A stretch of DNA of 6,782 nucleotides from Bacillota bacterium (GTDB taxonomy: Bacteria > Bacillota > Clostridia > Christensenellales > Aristaeellaceae), in assembly GCA_023391725.1 (NCBI GenBank), contig JAEWAH010000180.1, forward strand, positions 1-6,782. The letters run 5' to 3'. The notes under the pieces were generated by a model, which was not told the DNA's origin, did no database searches, and was given only the letters and a program-made list of their open reading frames with translations. This document shows, one piece after another, positions 6,405 through 6,782 of this stretch (position 1 is its first letter; every line of letters begins with the position of its first letter). The translations under genes were made by a program, and so were the position numbers.

Positions 6405-6716
6405 TTACGCCTCCAGAAGCTTTAAGATGTCCTGCTTGGAGCGGACGCCCACCAGCGACCCGGTAAGGCGGCCTTCCTTGAACACCGCCAGGGTGGGGAT
6501 GCTCATTACGCCAAAGCGGGAAGCAAGCTCCGGCTGCTCATCCACATTGATCTTGCCCACCTTGACCTCGGACGTCTCCTCCGCAATCTCGTCCACGATG
6601 GGGGACACCATGCGGCAGGGGCCGCACCAGCTGGCCCAGAAATCCAGCAAAATAGGCTTTTCGCTCTCCATCACTTCACCCTGGAAGTTTTCTTTGGTAA
6701 TTGTGAGTACAGACAT
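6405..6716 (-). CDS. trxA: Thioredoxin
   Basis: This is a small cytoplasmic dithiol reductase of 103 residues, the usual length. It has the active site WCGPC with C31 and C34 in FWASWCGPCRM, a buried D25 in LLDFWA, and the cis-proline P74 in MSIPT, all standard. ATG 6716-6714 is chosen because AGGAGG (6730-6725) is 8 bases upstream and the usual SVLTIT N-terminus begins here. The frame stays open to the right edge, including an ATG at 6761, but that would add 15 unlike residues across the ribosome binding site. It is the first visible gene of a trxA-rhodanese-cdr unit, with a 1-base gap to the next gene. No thioredoxin reductase gene is in the window. It could serve the neighbouring sulfur enzymes, act as a general thioredoxin, or both. 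Confidence 0.97.
   Translation of the reverse strand: MSVLTITKENFQGEVMESEKPILLDFWASWCGPCRMVSPIVDEIAEETSEVKVGKINVDEQPELASRFGVMSIPTLAVFKEGRLTGSLVGVRSKQDILKLLEA
6410..6414 (-). promoter_or_regulatory. Ribosome binding site that fixes the GTG start of the rhodanese gene
   Basis: GGAGG lies within the last codons of trxA, 6 bases before GTG 6403-6401. The trxA stop sits between them, which suggests re-initiation by the same ribosomes. Confidence 0.8.
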
Positions 6717-6782
6717 TTTGATTTCCTCCTGTCGTGTGTTGATTCCGGTCACCGCGCCCATCGGGCGGGGACTGAATTGACC
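6717..6782 (-). other. Upstream region of trxA, cut by the window edge
   Basis: It contains the trxA ribosome binding site AGGAGG (6730-6725) and a short CGCCC/GGGCG hairpin with a 3-base loop (6755-6767) without a T-run. No convincing promoter boxes were seen. The promoter, or an upstream gene of the same operon, probably lies beyond the edge. Confidence 0.5.

Noticed and set aside
6717..6761. A 15-residue N-terminal extension of thioredoxin
   Set aside because: It is translated from the ribosome binding site region and does not resemble thioredoxin N-termini.
6755..6767. A CGCCC/GGGCG hairpin upstream of trxA as a terminator of a preceding gene
   Set aside because: The stem is only 5 bp with a 3-base loop and no T-run on either strand.

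Overview
The window holds seven genes, all on the minus strand, so it reads from right to left. They form two transcription units separated by a regulatory gap at about 4008-4408. The organism is most likely a moderately GC-rich anaerobic member of the Firmicutes (Clostridia-like). This rests on strong AGGAGG-type ribosome binding sites on almost every gene, a glycine cleavage P-protein split into two subunits, a tandem glycine riboswitch with an intrinsic terminator, a sigma-A-type promoter, and a CoA-disulfide reductase fused to a rhodanese domain. A finer assignment is not supported. No tRNA, rRNA, CRISPR array, transposase or phage gene was seen.

Right-hand unit (6716 down to 4409): trxA (thioredoxin), a single-domain rhodanese, and cdr (a CoA-disulfide/polysulfide reductase-type flavoprotein with a C-terminal rhodanese domain). 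The spacings are 1 and 18 bases, so this is an operon whose promoter lies beyond the right edge. Together these look like a thiol, persulfide and disulfide redox module: two rhodanese cysteines to carry sulfane sulfur, and a flavoprotein and a thioredoxin to reduce it.

Gap (4008-4408): going leftward, there are two inverted repeats after cdr, a TTGACA/17/TAAACT promoter, a two-aptamer glycine riboswitch with a leader-linker kink-turn, a terminator hairpin whose base shares bases with the second aptamer's P1 helix, and the gcvT ribosome binding site.

Left-hand unit (4007 down to the left edge): gcvT, gcvH, gcvPA, and gcvPB cut by the window edge. These encode the T, H and both P subunits of the glycine cleavage system. 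Glycine binding by the leader probably allows read-through, so the enzymes are made when glycine is plentiful. The fourth component, the L protein (dihydrolipoamide dehydrogenase), is not in the window. Every gene belongs to a known family. The most interesting material is the architecture of the riboswitch and its terminator, the repeat-like gap, and a double-rhodanese thioredoxin operon next to the glycine cleavage operon.
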